64,000 nt of DNA, taken from Roseovarius lutimaris (GTDB lineage Bacteria; Pseudomonadota; Alphaproteobacteria; Rhodobacterales; Rhodobacteraceae). A program made the translations under genes and the position numbers. The stretch lies in contig NZ_FOVP01000018.1 of the NCBI RefSeq assembly GCF_900115165.1, positions 1 through 64,000 on the forward strand. Reading direction: 5' to 3'. Below the pieces are notes generated by a model. It saw only the letters and a list, made by a program, of their open reading frames with translations. It ran no database searches and was not told the DNA's origin. Shown in pieces: positions 8,452-17,136 of the stretch (positions are counted from its first letter, which is position 1; every line of letters begins with the position of its first letter).

Positions 8452-8748
8452 ATGACAGAAAATATGAAAACTCGAATAAACAAGATGTTTCGAGGGGACG
8501 CGATATTCGCCTACGGGTTCGTGGTCGTGCTTTGGGCGGCGGTGATTTTTGTGTTTCTCAGAGTGAATTCCCTGGTGGGCGGGGGCACGGTCATGACCGT
8601 TCTGACAATCGCCGGAGCCCTTGTTTTGCTATTCAACACCGCAGCCATTGTCGCGATGATCAAGCATTACTCGCATGAAAAAGACTTCATCTACGGCCTG
8701 GATATCCGTCACCTCGACGAGATGCGCAAAGCCAAGAACAACCCTTGA
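8452..8748 (+). CDS. Small membrane protein with two transmembrane segments, unknown function
   Basis: The 98-residue protein has two hydrophobic segments (about residues 20-38 and 44-68) joined by a glycine-rich turn (VGGGTV), with a charged C-terminal tail (HYSHEKDFIYGLDIRHLDEM...). I do not recognise the family. An AGGGAG site precedes the start. It is the first gene of a run 8452-12145 in which spacings are 3-27 bases or 4-base overlaps. A helper of the downstream APC permease is possible but inferred from position only. Confidence 0.65.
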   Translation: MTENMKTRINKMFRGDAIFAYGFVVVLWAAVIFVFLRVNSLVGGGTVMTVLTIAGALVLLFNTAAIVAMIKHYSHEKDFIYGLDIRHLDEMRKAKNNP

Positions 8749-8760
8749 GGACCCAAAATC

Positions 8761-9138
8761 ATGTCTGAACACTATGAACCTCCAAAGCAGAGCGGCGCAG
8801 GGCAGTTCTTCGATTCGATCTTCTTGCTGGTGCTGGTCTATGTCGCGCTTTTCATTCCACTGATCCTGGGGCTGACGGGTGCCGGCAGCACAAACGAGAT
8901 GCCCGAGATCGTCAACTGGGAAACACTTGGCCAGAACGCAACCATGCAGGCGCAGTGGGAAAAGCTGGGCTACACGCCCGAAACCGCTGCCGAGATCATC
9001 ACGACCAAGTTCGACTACACCATTGATCCGCTTCTTCTTCTGATCACCGCGGTCGTGATCATCGGTTACTTCGTCTTCATGGTGAAAGTATCCGACAAGG
9101 AATATCGCGACGTCATTCGGGAAAAGTTCGACCTCTGA
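8761..9138 (+). CDS. Small membrane protein with two transmembrane segments, unknown function
   Basis: The 125-residue protein has a hydrophobic helix near residues 17-42 (FFDSIFLLVLVYVALFIPLI) and another near 88-108 (LLLLITAVVIIGYFVFMV). A ~45-residue polar loop with GYTPETAAEIITTKFDYTID lies between them, and a charged tail ends DVIREKFDL. The loop is probably outside or in the periplasm. No family is recognised. It follows the preceding small membrane gene by 12 bases and precedes another even smaller one, so the three look like accessory components of one membrane system. Confidence 0.65.
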   Translation: MSEHYEPPKQSGAGQFFDSIFLLVLVYVALFIPLILGLTGAGSTNEMPEIVNWETLGQNATMQAQWEKLGYTPETAAEIITTKFDYTIDPLLLLITAVVIIGYFVFMVKVSDKEYRDVIREKFDL

Positions 9139-9165
9139 CCAGGGGGCGACGGAAAGGGACAAAAC

Positions 9166-9342
9166 ATGTGGATTTTACTGGAATACGGCGCCTGGGCGAT
9201 ATCGGCAGGCATTCTTCTGTGGATGTTGGCCGACGCGGCCCGGGTCAATCGGGAGTTCGATGAGGATACGCTGTTGTCCTCGCTTGAGGGCATCGACGAG
9301 CTTCTTGAGCATGGCGATGTACCCGAAGCGAAGGAGCATTGA
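9166..9342 (+). CDS. 58-residue single-pass membrane protein, unknown function
   Basis: The ATG at 9166 is preceded by GGAAAGGGAC, a good ribosome-binding site. The product starts MWILLEYGAWAISAGILLWML, a single N-terminal membrane helix, followed by an acidic tail (VNREFDEDTLLSSLEGIDEL...). The stop is three bases before the next ATG. The tight packing and good signals make it a real micro-protein although it is short. It may be a small subunit of the permease encoded next. Confidence 0.6.
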   Translation: MWILLEYGAWAISAGILLWMLADAARVNREFDEDTLLSSLEGIDELLEHGDVPEAKEH

Positions 9343-9345
9343 GCC

Positions 9346-10761
9346 ATGAGTGATCAAACTGCAAACGGAAATGCCGCAGGCGCAGAGGGCCAACCCTCTG
9401 AACGTGTTGGTCTGCTGCGTGTATTGGGCCCGGTTCATGTCTGGGCGCTTGGCGTCGGCATCGTGCTTGTCGGCGAATTCATGGGCTGGAACTTCTCGGT
9501 TGGCAAGGGCGGCGCATTGGGCGCGCTCATTGCCTGCTGGGTGATCGGGCTGCTTTACACCTGCGTGGCGATGATCGATTCCGAGGTGACATCGACCGTG
9601 GCCGCGGCGGGCGGACAATACGCCCAAGCCAAACATATCATGGGGCCGCTCATGGCCTTCAATGTCGGGCTCTACCTGGTGATGGCCTACACGATGCTGG
9701 AGGCGGCGGATGCGCTGATCGTCGGTGACTTGCTGATCATCCTGGCAGAGCAGACGGGCTATAGCGGGCTTGATCCGAAACCTTTCGTGATCCTGATCAT
9801 CGCGCTACTGGCGCTCCTGAACTATCGCGGTGTTTTCATGACGCTGTCGCTGAACTTCATCATCACGGCGGCGGCGTTCACGTCGATCATCATCCTCTTC
9901 GTCGGGGTGCAACCCTGGCAGCCGGGCGCGATCCTCAAGCATCAGGATCTACTGACCGACCTGCCCTATGGCTGGATCGGCGTGATTGCGGCGTTCCAGT
10001 TCGGCATCTGGTATTACCTCGGGATCGAGGGCACCTGCCAGGCCGCAGAGGAAGTCCGCTCACCCAGCCGGTCGCTGCCGTTGGGCACCATGACCGGGAT
10101 TATGACGCTTCTGATTGCCGCAACGCTGACGTGGTACATCTGTTCCGGCCTGCTGCCGTGGGAATATCTGGGGCAGGCGATCGTGCCGCTTTATGACGCG
10201 GCGCGCATGACCGGAAGCACCACGTTGCAGGTCTTCCTGTTCGTCGGAACGATGTTCGCGGCCACCGCATCGGCCAACGGGTGCATCAACGATGCGTCGC
10301 GGGCGTGGTTCTCGATGGGGCGCGACCGTTACATGCCACAGTGGTTTGGCGCCGTGCATCCGCGGTATCGCACACCGTACCGCTCGATCCTGTTCCTGAT
10401 CCCGATCGCCGCGTCCTTTGCCTTTACCGGGCTGCTGGACCAGGTGATCACCTTCTCGATCCTGTCAGGTCTGCTGGGATATACGTTCATGCCGATCAAC
10501 ATGATCCTGTTCCGCAAGAAATGGCCGCTTGGCACCATTCGACGTGGCTATGTGCATCCGTTCCACCCGTTGCCGGCAATCGTGCTGATGGTGCTGTGCA
10601 TCACCACGTTCTTTGCAACCTATCTCGGGTTCGGCACGCAGCTTCTGGCGATGATGTTCTTCTATGTCATCGTCTCGCTGTGGTTCTCTATGCATCGCTA
10701 CAAATACGTGCGGCGCGCGGATCAGTTCACCATGAACTGGCCCAAGCCTGAAGGTTATTGA
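9346..10761 (+). CDS. APC-superfamily amino acid/amine permease
   Basis: This 471-residue polytopic membrane protein has about 12 hydrophobic segments. Its start region, GEFMGWNFSVGKGGALGALIA, and AAGGQYAQAKHIMGPLMAF resemble the conserved TM1-TM3 region of APC transporters of the ethanolamine-permease type. The segment FQFGIWYYLGIEGTCQAAEEV fits TM6 and the following loop of that group. Substrate is unknown; an amino acid or small amine is likely. It is embedded in an operon with three micro membrane proteins before it and a UspA protein twelve bases after it. No truncation is seen. Confidence 0.8.
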   Translation: MSDQTANGNAAGAEGQPSERVGLLRVLGPVHVWALGVGIVLVGEFMGWNFSVGKGGALGALIACWVIGLLYTCVAMIDSEVTSTVAAAGGQYAQAKHIMGPLMAFNVGLYLVMAYTMLEAADALIVGDLLIILAEQTGYSGLDPKPFVILIIALLALLNYRGVFMTLSLNFIITAAAFTSIIILFVGVQPWQPGAILKHQDLLTDLPYGWIGVIAAFQFGIWYYLGIEGTCQAAEEVRSPSRSLPLGTMTGIMTLLIAATLTWYICSGLLPWEYLGQAIVPLYDAARMTGSTTLQVFLFVGTMFAATASANGCINDASRAWFSMGRDRYMPQWFGAVHPRYRTPYRSILFLIPIAASFAFTGLLDQVITFSILSGLLGYTFMPINMILFRKKWPLGTIRRGYVHPFHPLPAIVLMVLCITTFFATYLGFGTQLLAMMFFYVIVSLWFSMHRYKYVRRADQFTMNWPKPEGY

Positions 10762-10773
10762 AGGAGCAAAGCC

Positions 10774-11202
10774 ATGATGGACAAAATTCTTTGTGCGATA
10801 GACGGGTCTAAAGCCGCCCAACGGGCCGTGGATTTCGGTGTCGCGCTGGCAAAAAAGAACAAGGCCGATCTGCGCTTTGTCACCGTTTCGACGGTATCGC
10901 AGGCAAGTGCGGCCGACAGCCCCTTCTGGGACACGCGCTTGTTCAATGCCGGCGAGGCCCTGATTGAAAAGGAACTGTCAGAGGCCATGAAGCACGCCCA
11001 AACGGCGGATCTTCAGGCAAGCTGCGTGACGATACGCGGACGCGATGTCGCCACGGCTATCGTTGGCTACGCCTTGCAGGAGGGCTTTGACCATATCGTC
11101 ATGGGCTCGACCGGGCACACCGCTTTCGGGCGGTTGCTCACGGGGTCGGTCGTTGACGATATCCTCAAGACAAGCCAGCACCCGCCGGTCACGGTCGTAT
11201 GA
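10774..11202 (+). CDS. Universal stress protein (UspA family)
   Basis: The 142-residue protein has the typical UspA beginning ILCAIDGSKAAQRAVDFGVALA and the C-terminal nucleotide-binding motif MGSTGHTAFGRLLTGSVVDDIL, which fits the G-2x-G-9x-G(S/T) pattern of ATP-binding members. It is cytoplasmic. GAAGGAG precedes the start; the second codon is also ATG, so the start could be three bases later. UspA proteins encoded directly after permeases often modulate the transporter by ATP-dependent binding, a plausible but unproven role here. Its stop overlaps the next start (ATGA). Confidence 0.85.
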   Translation: MMDKILCAIDGSKAAQRAVDFGVALAKKNKADLRFVTVSTVSQASAADSPFWDTRLFNAGEALIEKELSEAMKHAQTADLQASCVTIRGRDVATAIVGYALQEGFDHIVMGSTGHTAFGRLLTGSVVDDILKTSQHPPVTVV

Positions 11203-11867
11203 TCAACCTGGCGGTTGCCGCCGCTGCTGTCGGTGTGGCAGGGCTGGGCGCGGTTTACATGACTGACCTTCGGCGCGAGAAATCGCGCCGAAGTGTTGCC
11301 TTTGATGACTGCCATGATCTCTTGCAGGATCGCTCGCTTCACCTCGAAGAGGACGGCTATCCGTCGCTTGCCGGGCGTTTCGACGGGCATGAGGTCGGGC
11401 TCAAGCTGCTGGCTGACACAATACAGCTGCGCAAGCTTCCGATCTTGTGGCTGATGGTGACGGTCAAACGGAAACTGCCGGTCCCCGGGGTTCTCGACCT
11501 GATGGTGCGGGCCTCCAATTCAGAGTACTATTCTCCGCATGGCGAATTGAACAAGGCAATACCTTTGCCCAAGGGCTGGCATGATCAGTTGACGATACGC
11601 AGCGACAAGGCAAACGCCATGTCGCCACTGCTTGGCCCGCTTGAAGGTCAGGTCAACGACTTCCTCGACGACGGACGCGGCAAGGAAATCCTGATCACGC
11701 CCAGGGGTGTGCGGCTTGTCTATCGCTTCGCGGAAAGCGACCGGGGGCATTACCTGGTGACCAGGCTGCCCAAATTCGAACAGCAAAAGGTGGAAATGCA
11801 CACCGCCAGCATGTTATTGCGGCAGGCGATGAACATCTGTGACACCGTGGAGCACTGCGCGCAATGA
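11199..11867 (+). CDS. Membrane-anchored protein of unknown function
   Basis: The 222-residue product has one N-terminal hydrophobic segment (NLAVAAAAVGVAGLGAVYMTD), so it is probably anchored in the inner membrane with a soluble domain of about 190 residues. No motif I recognise is present. The domain contains a short hydrophobic run (LPILWLMVTV) that looks like a buried strand. It is translationally coupled by ATGA overlaps to the UspA gene before it and the small membrane gene after it, so it belongs to the permease/stress operon. Confidence 0.6.
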   Translation: MINLAVAAAAVGVAGLGAVYMTDLRREKSRRSVAFDDCHDLLQDRSLHLEEDGYPSLAGRFDGHEVGLKLLADTIQLRKLPILWLMVTVKRKLPVPGVLDLMVRASNSEYYSPHGELNKAIPLPKGWHDQLTIRSDKANAMSPLLGPLEGQVNDFLDDGRGKEILITPRGVRLVYRFAESDRGHYLVTRLPKFEQQKVEMHTASMLLRQAMNICDTVEHCAQ

Positions 11868-12145
11868 GCCAAACCGAACGCCCACCCTATCCTCCGATCC
11901 TTGTCATTTTGGTTTCGGCAGTACTGACCGGCATGGGGCAGGTCATGAACGGTCAGGCCAGCCGTGGATTGATGATGGCATTCACCGCGCTTTCCCTGGC
12001 CTGGGTCAGCTACAACCTGACGACGCCGGACCACAGCTTTGTCGGGCGCTACGCAGGCGGGTTCATGATCCACGCGATTGCCTTTATGGATGCAGTGCGG
12101 ATCGCGAAATTCCGGCGCCATGAATGGGAAACCCGTTCGCGTTAA
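11864..12145 (+). CDS. Small membrane protein, unknown function
   Basis: This 93-residue protein has hydrophobic segments near residues 10-28, 34-50 and perhaps 63-76, including ILVILVSAVLTGMGQVMNGQ, which resembles the N-terminus of TM2/DUF5683-like small membrane proteins. Function is unknown. The 4-base overlap with the preceding gene and the end of the gene run after it make it the last member of the operon starting at 8452. Confidence 0.6.
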   Translation: MSQTERPPYPPILVILVSAVLTGMGQVMNGQASRGLMMAFTALSLAWVSYNLTTPDHSFVGRYAGGFMIHAIAFMDAVRIAKFRRHEWETRSR

Positions 12146-12205
12146 ACCGGATCGGGCATACTATTGCATTGGCCTTGCCGCGACGCTTTGGAAGGTTTCG
12201 GTTCA

Positions 12206-12343
12206 ATGCCTTGTTTTTGCTATGCAGCGATCGTGCTGATAAATCCAACCGCCTTTCATTTGGTTTCGGTGGTTTCCGCTCTGATCGCCTATAAGGTTTG
12301 GCTAAAGCACTTTGCGTTTGATCTGAATCGGCGGGGGCGCTAA
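12206..12343 (+). CDS. Possible 45-residue hydrophobic protein
   Basis: A short frame from ATG 12206 encodes a mostly hydrophobic peptide with a basic end (LNRRGR). There is no clear ribosome-binding site and no homology I recognise. It may be the tail of an eroded membrane protein gene. Listed only as a possibility. Confidence 0.2.
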   Translation: MPCFCYAAIVLINPTAFHLVSVVSALIAYKVWLKHFAFDLNRRGR

Positions 12344-12381
12344 ACGGGCTTTTGTCTGCTTCATTCCTTTCGGGAGGTGGA

Positions 12382-12798
12382 TCATGGGCACGCCTTCCTC
12401 TTTGGAGCCATGGGCGCTGACGTCAGACACTGGCGCGGAACGTTCACTGACCCTGTGGTCAGCGAGGCCATGTCGGGGCAATGCTCCAGCGCTGCACCGC
12501 GTGCCGTCCGATCGCGGCCCCGCCCGCCAGTGGAAAACTGGATGATCATACCGGGGTAGTGTTTCTTTACGCTGTTCTGGACCTCGGCAAACTTATCGGG
12601 GTCTGAGCCCGGGCTTTCATCGTCGTTTCGGACGTGGATATGGACCAGGGCCGAACCGGTCTCATGCGTGGATTCTATCTGCTGCGTGGGCATAACCGGA
12701 ACGGCGGGGTAATCCGTCGTGCGGGGGATGGCCCCTGTGATCCCCGTGGTAAAAATGCAGGTGTTGTCATGGCAAATCCTGGTTTTTCCCCAGGTCAA
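12382..12798 (-). pseudogene. BKACE (beta-keto acid cleavage enzyme, DUF849) N-terminal remnant
   Basis: The minus-strand frame contains ITGAIPRTTDYPAVPVMPTQ, SALVHIHVRNDDESPGSDPD and GMIIQFSTGGRGRDRTARG, then PDMASLTTGSVN, all typical of the N-terminal half of BKACE enzymes, which cleave 3-keto acids with acetyl-CoA. The zinc-binding HIHVR motif is present. Homology ends after GSVN, so more than half of the protein is missing, and a few residues seem lost before ALVHIH. It is a broken gene and the first sign of decay in the island 12.3-20.7 kb. Confidence 0.75.
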
Positions 12799-12819
12799 AC
12801 GCGCAATCGCGACACCGGG

Positions 12820-14268
12820 TCACGGTTTCTGAAAGAAATGGAACGTCTTGATATCATCACGCCGCGCCACTTCTTTCAGAAGCGTCAAAAGCGGCGTTTC
12901 GGCAAGGCGATACTCGGTGTTGACCGGCCCGGCCTGCTTGAGGGCACGAAATTGCGTATCGTCATAAAATGCCGCCAGAAGCAGATCGTCATCCGATGCA
13001 AACGGCCCGCGCGCGTTGCGGATACGCTCGATTCCGGGCGCAAGCAACGCGCCGGCGCGCTCTGTGATCACCTCTTTGCCGCCGGTCAGCTTGTCGTAGA
13101 GATTTGGATCAATCTCACCGGCGATCTCGCCATAGCCGCCGCGCGCATATAGCTGGATTTCATCCGGCACACTGTCATAGCGCGCGCCGCCATTGTCCTG
13201 CGAGGTGACATTAAGCACGGCCTGGGTCACGATATACTGGGCGAAGGGGCTGACGACGATGGGGTATCCCAGATCGGCCCGCACCCGGCCCGCCTCTTCA
13301 AGGATCTCGGTGATCCGGTCGGCGAGGCCCACGGTTTCAAGCTGAACCTTCAGGTTCGAGATCATGCCGCCCGCAACCTGGTGGTGGAAATGAAATTCGT
13401 CATATTCCATAGGCTGGCCCACCGGCTTGCCCTCGACCCGCGCGATATAGTCAAGCCGTTCGGCCACCTCGCGGATCGCTCCGAGGTCGAGATCGGCGGT
13501 GTGGCCGCGGCGGCGGCAATTCTCGACCACCTGCTCGGTCGGCGGATGCGACGCCCCATTGGCCAGCGTCGAGGTCGCCGTATGCACAACTTCGACCCCG
13601 TGCTCGACCGCCTGAAGCGCCACATAAGGCGCAAGCCCGGACAGGCAATGCGAGTGAAGCTGCAACGGCAGATCGCCGATCGCCTCTTTGATCGCGGGCA
13701 CAAGCGTGGCCACGCGCTCGGGCGTCAGAAGGCCGCTTGGGTCTTTGATAAACACACCGTCAACGCCGATCCTGACCAGTTCAGCCGCCTTTTTCCTGTA
13801 ATAGTCGTCGGTGTGGACCGGGCTCCAGGTATAAACCAGCCCCGGAACGGTGTGGATGCCCAGCTCTCGGGCGGATTGCACGGGGATCTTCAGATTGCGG
13901 ATATCGTTCAACGGGTCATAGGGGGTGTGATAGCGCATGCCGTTGGCCGCAAACCGCTCGGCCGCCAGCTTTACGATGTCATCGGGAAAGAATTCGAAGG
14001 TGAAAAGGCTCTGCCCGCGGGTGTGAATGATCAGCGGCGTCCTGGTGATCCACTGGTTGAGGATGCGCATGCGCTCCCACGGATCTTCCCGCAGAAACCG
14101 GACGCAGACATCGAACACCGCGCCACCCACCAGATCAATCGCCTCAAAACCGGCAGTGTCCAGAAAGGGTGCGATGTCTTTCATCATGCCGGTGGTCATC
14201 CGCGTGGCCCACAGGCACTGATGCGCGTCGCGCAAGGTGACGTCGATAAAACGGACCTGCCTGCTCAT
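12820..14268 (-). CDS. Carboxyltransferase-type subunit (pyruvate carboxylase subunit B / OadA-like)
   Basis: The 482-residue protein is an HMGL-like TIM barrel followed by the PYC/OADA conserved domain. It shows the start motif FIDVTLRDAHQCLW with the metal-binding Asp, the carboxylated-Lys motif FIKDPSGLL and the metal-binding LHSHCLSG. There is no biotinyl domain at its C-terminus, so it needs a separate carrier such as the one at 16636. The ATG at 14268 overlaps the stop of the biotin carboxylase gene (ATGA), and the frame before it is not family-like. It looks intact, but its partner subunits are broken, so it probably has no functional complex in this strain unless genes elsewhere substitute. 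Confidence 0.8.
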   Translation of the reverse strand: MSRQVRFIDVTLRDAHQCLWATRMTTGMMKDIAPFLDTAGFEAIDLVGGAVFDVCVRFLREDPWERMRILNQWITRTPLIIHTRGQSLFTFEFFPDDIVKLAAERFAANGMRYHTPYDPLNDIRNLKIPVQSARELGIHTVPGLVYTWSPVHTDDYYRKKAAELVRIGVDGVFIKDPSGLLTPERVATLVPAIKEAIGDLPLQLHSHCLSGLAPYVALQAVEHGVEVVHTATSTLANGASHPPTEQVVENCRRRGHTADLDLGAIREVAERLDYIARVEGKPVGQPMEYDEFHFHHQVAGGMISNLKVQLETVGLADRITEILEEAGRVRADLGYPIVVSPFAQYIVTQAVLNVTSQDNGGARYDSVPDEIQLYARGGYGEIAGEIDPNLYDKLTGGKEVITERAGALLAPGIERIRNARGPFASDDDLLLAAFYDDTQFRALKQAGPVNTEYRLAETPLLTLLKEVARRDDIKTFHFFQKP

Positions 14269-15590
14269 GGCGCCTCTCCCAAAGTATCCAATGTCATTTC
14301 GGTTTCGATCCACCGCGTATGCACAGGGTCATGCAGAAAGTCCTCGTGATCTATCAGCTTGCGGTGAAACCCGATTGTCGTCTCTACCCCGTCAACACGG
14401 CAGCCATCCAGCACCGCCCTTGAGCGGGCCAGCGCCACCTCGCGGCTCTCGCCCCAGACGATCAGCTTGGCGATCATCGAATCGTAGAACGGAGAAATCT
14501 GCTGGCCCCGGTAAACCGCCGTATCAAGGCGAATGCCCTCACCCTGCGGCACCCTCCATTCCATTGGGCGGCCCGGCGACGGCATGAAGCCGTTTCTCCA
14601 GTTTTCGGCGTTGATCCGGAATTCGATGGCATGGCCCTTGCCGGGCAGATCCTCAAGATCGCCCTCAAGCAGCGCGCCGCCCGCGATGTCAAGCTGCATG
14701 CCGATCAGATCGCGGTTGATCCGCATTTCGGTAACCGTATGTTCAACCTGAATGCGGGTGTTCATCTCGATAAAGAAAAACTCACCGCTGGCGATATCGA
14801 GGATAAACTCGATCGGTCCGGCACCTTCATAGGAAATTCCTTTGGTGAGGTTCAGCGCCGCTGACTTGAGCCGCGCGCGGAGGTTTTCATCAACCATCGG
14901 CGACGGCGATTCCTCGATCAGTTTCTGATGGCGGCGCTGAACGCTGCAATCGCGCTCGTCAAACGCAACCGCCCCGCCCCTGCCATCGCCCATGACCTGG
15001 ACCTCGATATGCCTTACCGCATCACAGAAGCGCTCAAGATAGAGACCGCCATCGCCAAAGGCCGCCACCGCCCGATTTGGCCTTGAGCAAAAGCGGGAAC
15101 CCCACCTTTTCGGCCGTGCCGCGCGCGGCGGAGGGATCGGTAAACGCCGCATCCGAACCCGGCACAACCGGGACGCCAAGACTGGTCGCCACGTCGCGGG
15201 CGCGGGCCTTGTCGCCCATCATTCGGATTGCTTCGGCCGACGGGCCGATGAACTTGATGCCATGCTCGGCGCAAAGCTCGGCAAAGGCGACGTTCTCGGA
15301 CAAGAAGCCATAACCGGGATAGACCGCGTCACAGCCTTTCATCACGGCAACATGCACAAGCGCCCTTGGCGACAGATAGCTTTTGCTGGCCGCCGCCGGG
15401 CCGATACAGACGCTGTCATCGGCCGCCCAGACATGCGGCGATGCGGCATCCACCTGTGAATAGACCGCAACCGTCTCAAACCCCTGCCCCGGCAGACCTT
15501 AATCGCGCGCAAGGCGATTTCCCCGCGATTGGCAATCAGAACCCGCGTGATTGCGGGCGCGGTCGTGGCTTTTGGGTTTTGGGTATTCAT
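14265..15590 (-). pseudogene. Biotin carboxylase subunit, broken by a frameshift and an internal deletion
   Basis: Three frames together give an AccC-like protein. Bases 15590 to ~15490 encode TRVLIANRGEIALRAIKVCR. Then a one-base loss near 15481-15495 shifts the frame to FETVAVYSQVDAASPHVWAADD and on to PLLLKAKSGGGG near 15070. There the expected glycine loop end (RGMR) and ~20-25 residues are missing and the frame shifts again to AVAAFGDGGLYLERF and the remaining ~260 residues, which include FFIEMNTRIQVEHTVTE. Biotin carboxylase would carboxylate the biotin carrier using ATP and bicarbonate. Loss of the ATP-grasp glycine loop plus two shifts make it non-functional. The second lesion cannot be a simple sequencing error. 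Confidence 0.8.
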
Positions 15591-15751
15591 ATCATGGCTG
15601 TCCGTTTTTCCGCTTCCGGCCAACATTATGTCTCACCATACAAAACGTTTCGTTTCGAATTTATCATGGGTCGATTGATTTCCTTTTCGCAAGAGGCCAT
15701 AGTAAACATCGCCATACCCCCTGCCGATGGGTGGCAAAAACAGGAGCCGAC

Positions 15752-16639
15752 ATGAAAAGCGACGTCAGACATACCCCGGTGATCAACCTTTTTACCAAAG
15801 GCGATGCAGAGGACCATCTTGCTCAGGATATCGCCGAGGCAAACCGCCGGGAGCAGCTGGCCGAACTAGGTGTGACCGGCAAGGTTTTCATGATCCTGGA
15901 GCTGATTGCCCGCAACAGCAAACCCATTTCGACCTCCGAGATGATCCGGATCACCGGACTGACCAAGCCGACGGCCCACCGCGTCGTAAACATGCTGCTT
16001 GAGATGGAATTTCTGGAGCGCGACGCTGCGGATCACGGTTTCATCGAAGGCGCACGTCTGATTACGCTGGCCCAGAGGACGCTGGTAACCTCGGCCCCGC
16101 GATCGCTTCGGCACTCGATCCTTCAGGAAATTGCCACCGAAACCGGCGAGACCTGCAACTATGGCATTCTGTCGGGCGCAGAGGTCATCTATCTGGACCG
16201 GGTCGAATCCAAATGGCCGCTCGGGCTGCGGTTCGCCGCAGGCAGCCGCGTGCCGGCCCATTGCACCGCGATCGGCAAGCTGATGCTCAGCTATTGTTCG
16301 GAATCCGACCTGCGCAGCATAGCCGAAGCGCGCCCGCTGACGGCCTATACCAACGCGACGATCACCGAACCTGCCCGACTGCTTGAGGCGGTTCGCAAGG
16401 TCCGGCTGGACGGGATCGGAACAGACAATCAGGAATTCATGCACGGCGTGGTCTGCGTGGCGGTGCCGGTGATCGGCAATCACGACACCTGTCTTGGGTG
16501 TATCGCCGTATCCGCCCCCGAGGCCCGCATGACCCTGAACCAGATGCTGGGATTCGTCCCGCGTATGCAAGAGGCTGCCCGCAACTTCGCCAAAACCTTT
16601 GAAACCAGCCCGGACAGCAATAATACCATCGAGGAGTGA
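15752..16639 (+). CDS. IclR-family transcriptional regulator
   Basis: The 295-residue protein has an N-terminal winged helix-turn-helix (VFMILELIARNSKPISTSEMI... LTKPTAHRVVNMLLEMEFL, residues ~45-90) and the C-terminal IclR effector domain (GETCNYGILSGAEVIYLDRVES, HCTAIGKLMLSY, GVVCVAVPVIG). A longer frame exists upstream, but CAGGAG eight bases before the ATG at 15752 decides the start. It is divergent from the biotin carboxylase gene and overlaps the biotin-carrier start by four bases (GTGA). It most likely controls the carboxylase genes in response to their substrate, which is inference from position. Confidence 0.85.
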   Translation: MKSDVRHTPVINLFTKGDAEDHLAQDIAEANRREQLAELGVTGKVFMILELIARNSKPISTSEMIRITGLTKPTAHRVVNMLLEMEFLERDAADHGFIEGARLITLAQRTLVTSAPRSLRHSILQEIATETGETCNYGILSGAEVIYLDRVESKWPLGLRFAAGSRVPAHCTAIGKLMLSYCSESDLRSIAEARPLTAYTNATITEPARLLEAVRKVRLDGIGTDNQEFMHGVVCVAVPVIGNHDTCLGCIAVSAPEARMTLNQMLGFVPRMQEAARNFAKTFETSPDSNNTIEE

Positions 16640-17102
16640 GACCCCAGCTCAGCTACAGAGACGTTGCCGAAATCGTGAAGATCATCGACAGCAGCAACTG
16701 CGACGAGGTTTCCCTCGACATCGAAGGCGCGAAAATCCTGGTCCGCCGCAAGGGGGCTGCCGATCCGGCGCCACAGGCCAGTGCAACCGATCCTGCACCG
16801 CGCCCAGTCTCGCCAGACCCGGATGCCCCCCTGCGGCGCAACCCGCGCCTGCCGCCCCGCCCGAGGCGGGCGGCCAGATCTCTGGGCCGATGGTGGGCAC
16901 GTTCTATAGCCGCCCGTCACCCGATGAGCCCGAGTTCGTGTCGGTTGGAACCCAGGTCGAGATCGGCACCCCGGTGTGCATCATCGAAGTGACGAAACTG
17001 TTCACAACCATCGAATCCACCAAGGCCGGAACGGTCAAGGCAATTCTGGCGGAGGACGGCCAGTTGGTGGACTACGGGCAGGCTCTTTTCGTGATCGACT
17101 AA
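16636..17102 (+). pseudogene. Biotin carboxyl carrier protein, frameshifted in a C-tract
   Basis: From the GTG at 16636 the frame encodes the BCCP-type N-terminus YRDVAEIVKIIDSSNCDEVSL, then a Pro/Ala linker. In the run of six C at about 16825-16832 one base appears to be missing. The family sequence continues in the next frame with SGPMVGTFYSRPSPDEPEFV and the biotinyl domain IEVTKLFTTIES, ending at 17102. The biotinyl lysine is present, but the Met that normally precedes it is Thr. The frameshift may be real or a homopolymer sequencing error. Beside the broken biotin carboxylase, decay is more likely. Confidence 0.7.
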
Positions 17103-17136
17103 GCCCGTGTTGCGGTGCATCCGGGCCGCACAGCGA

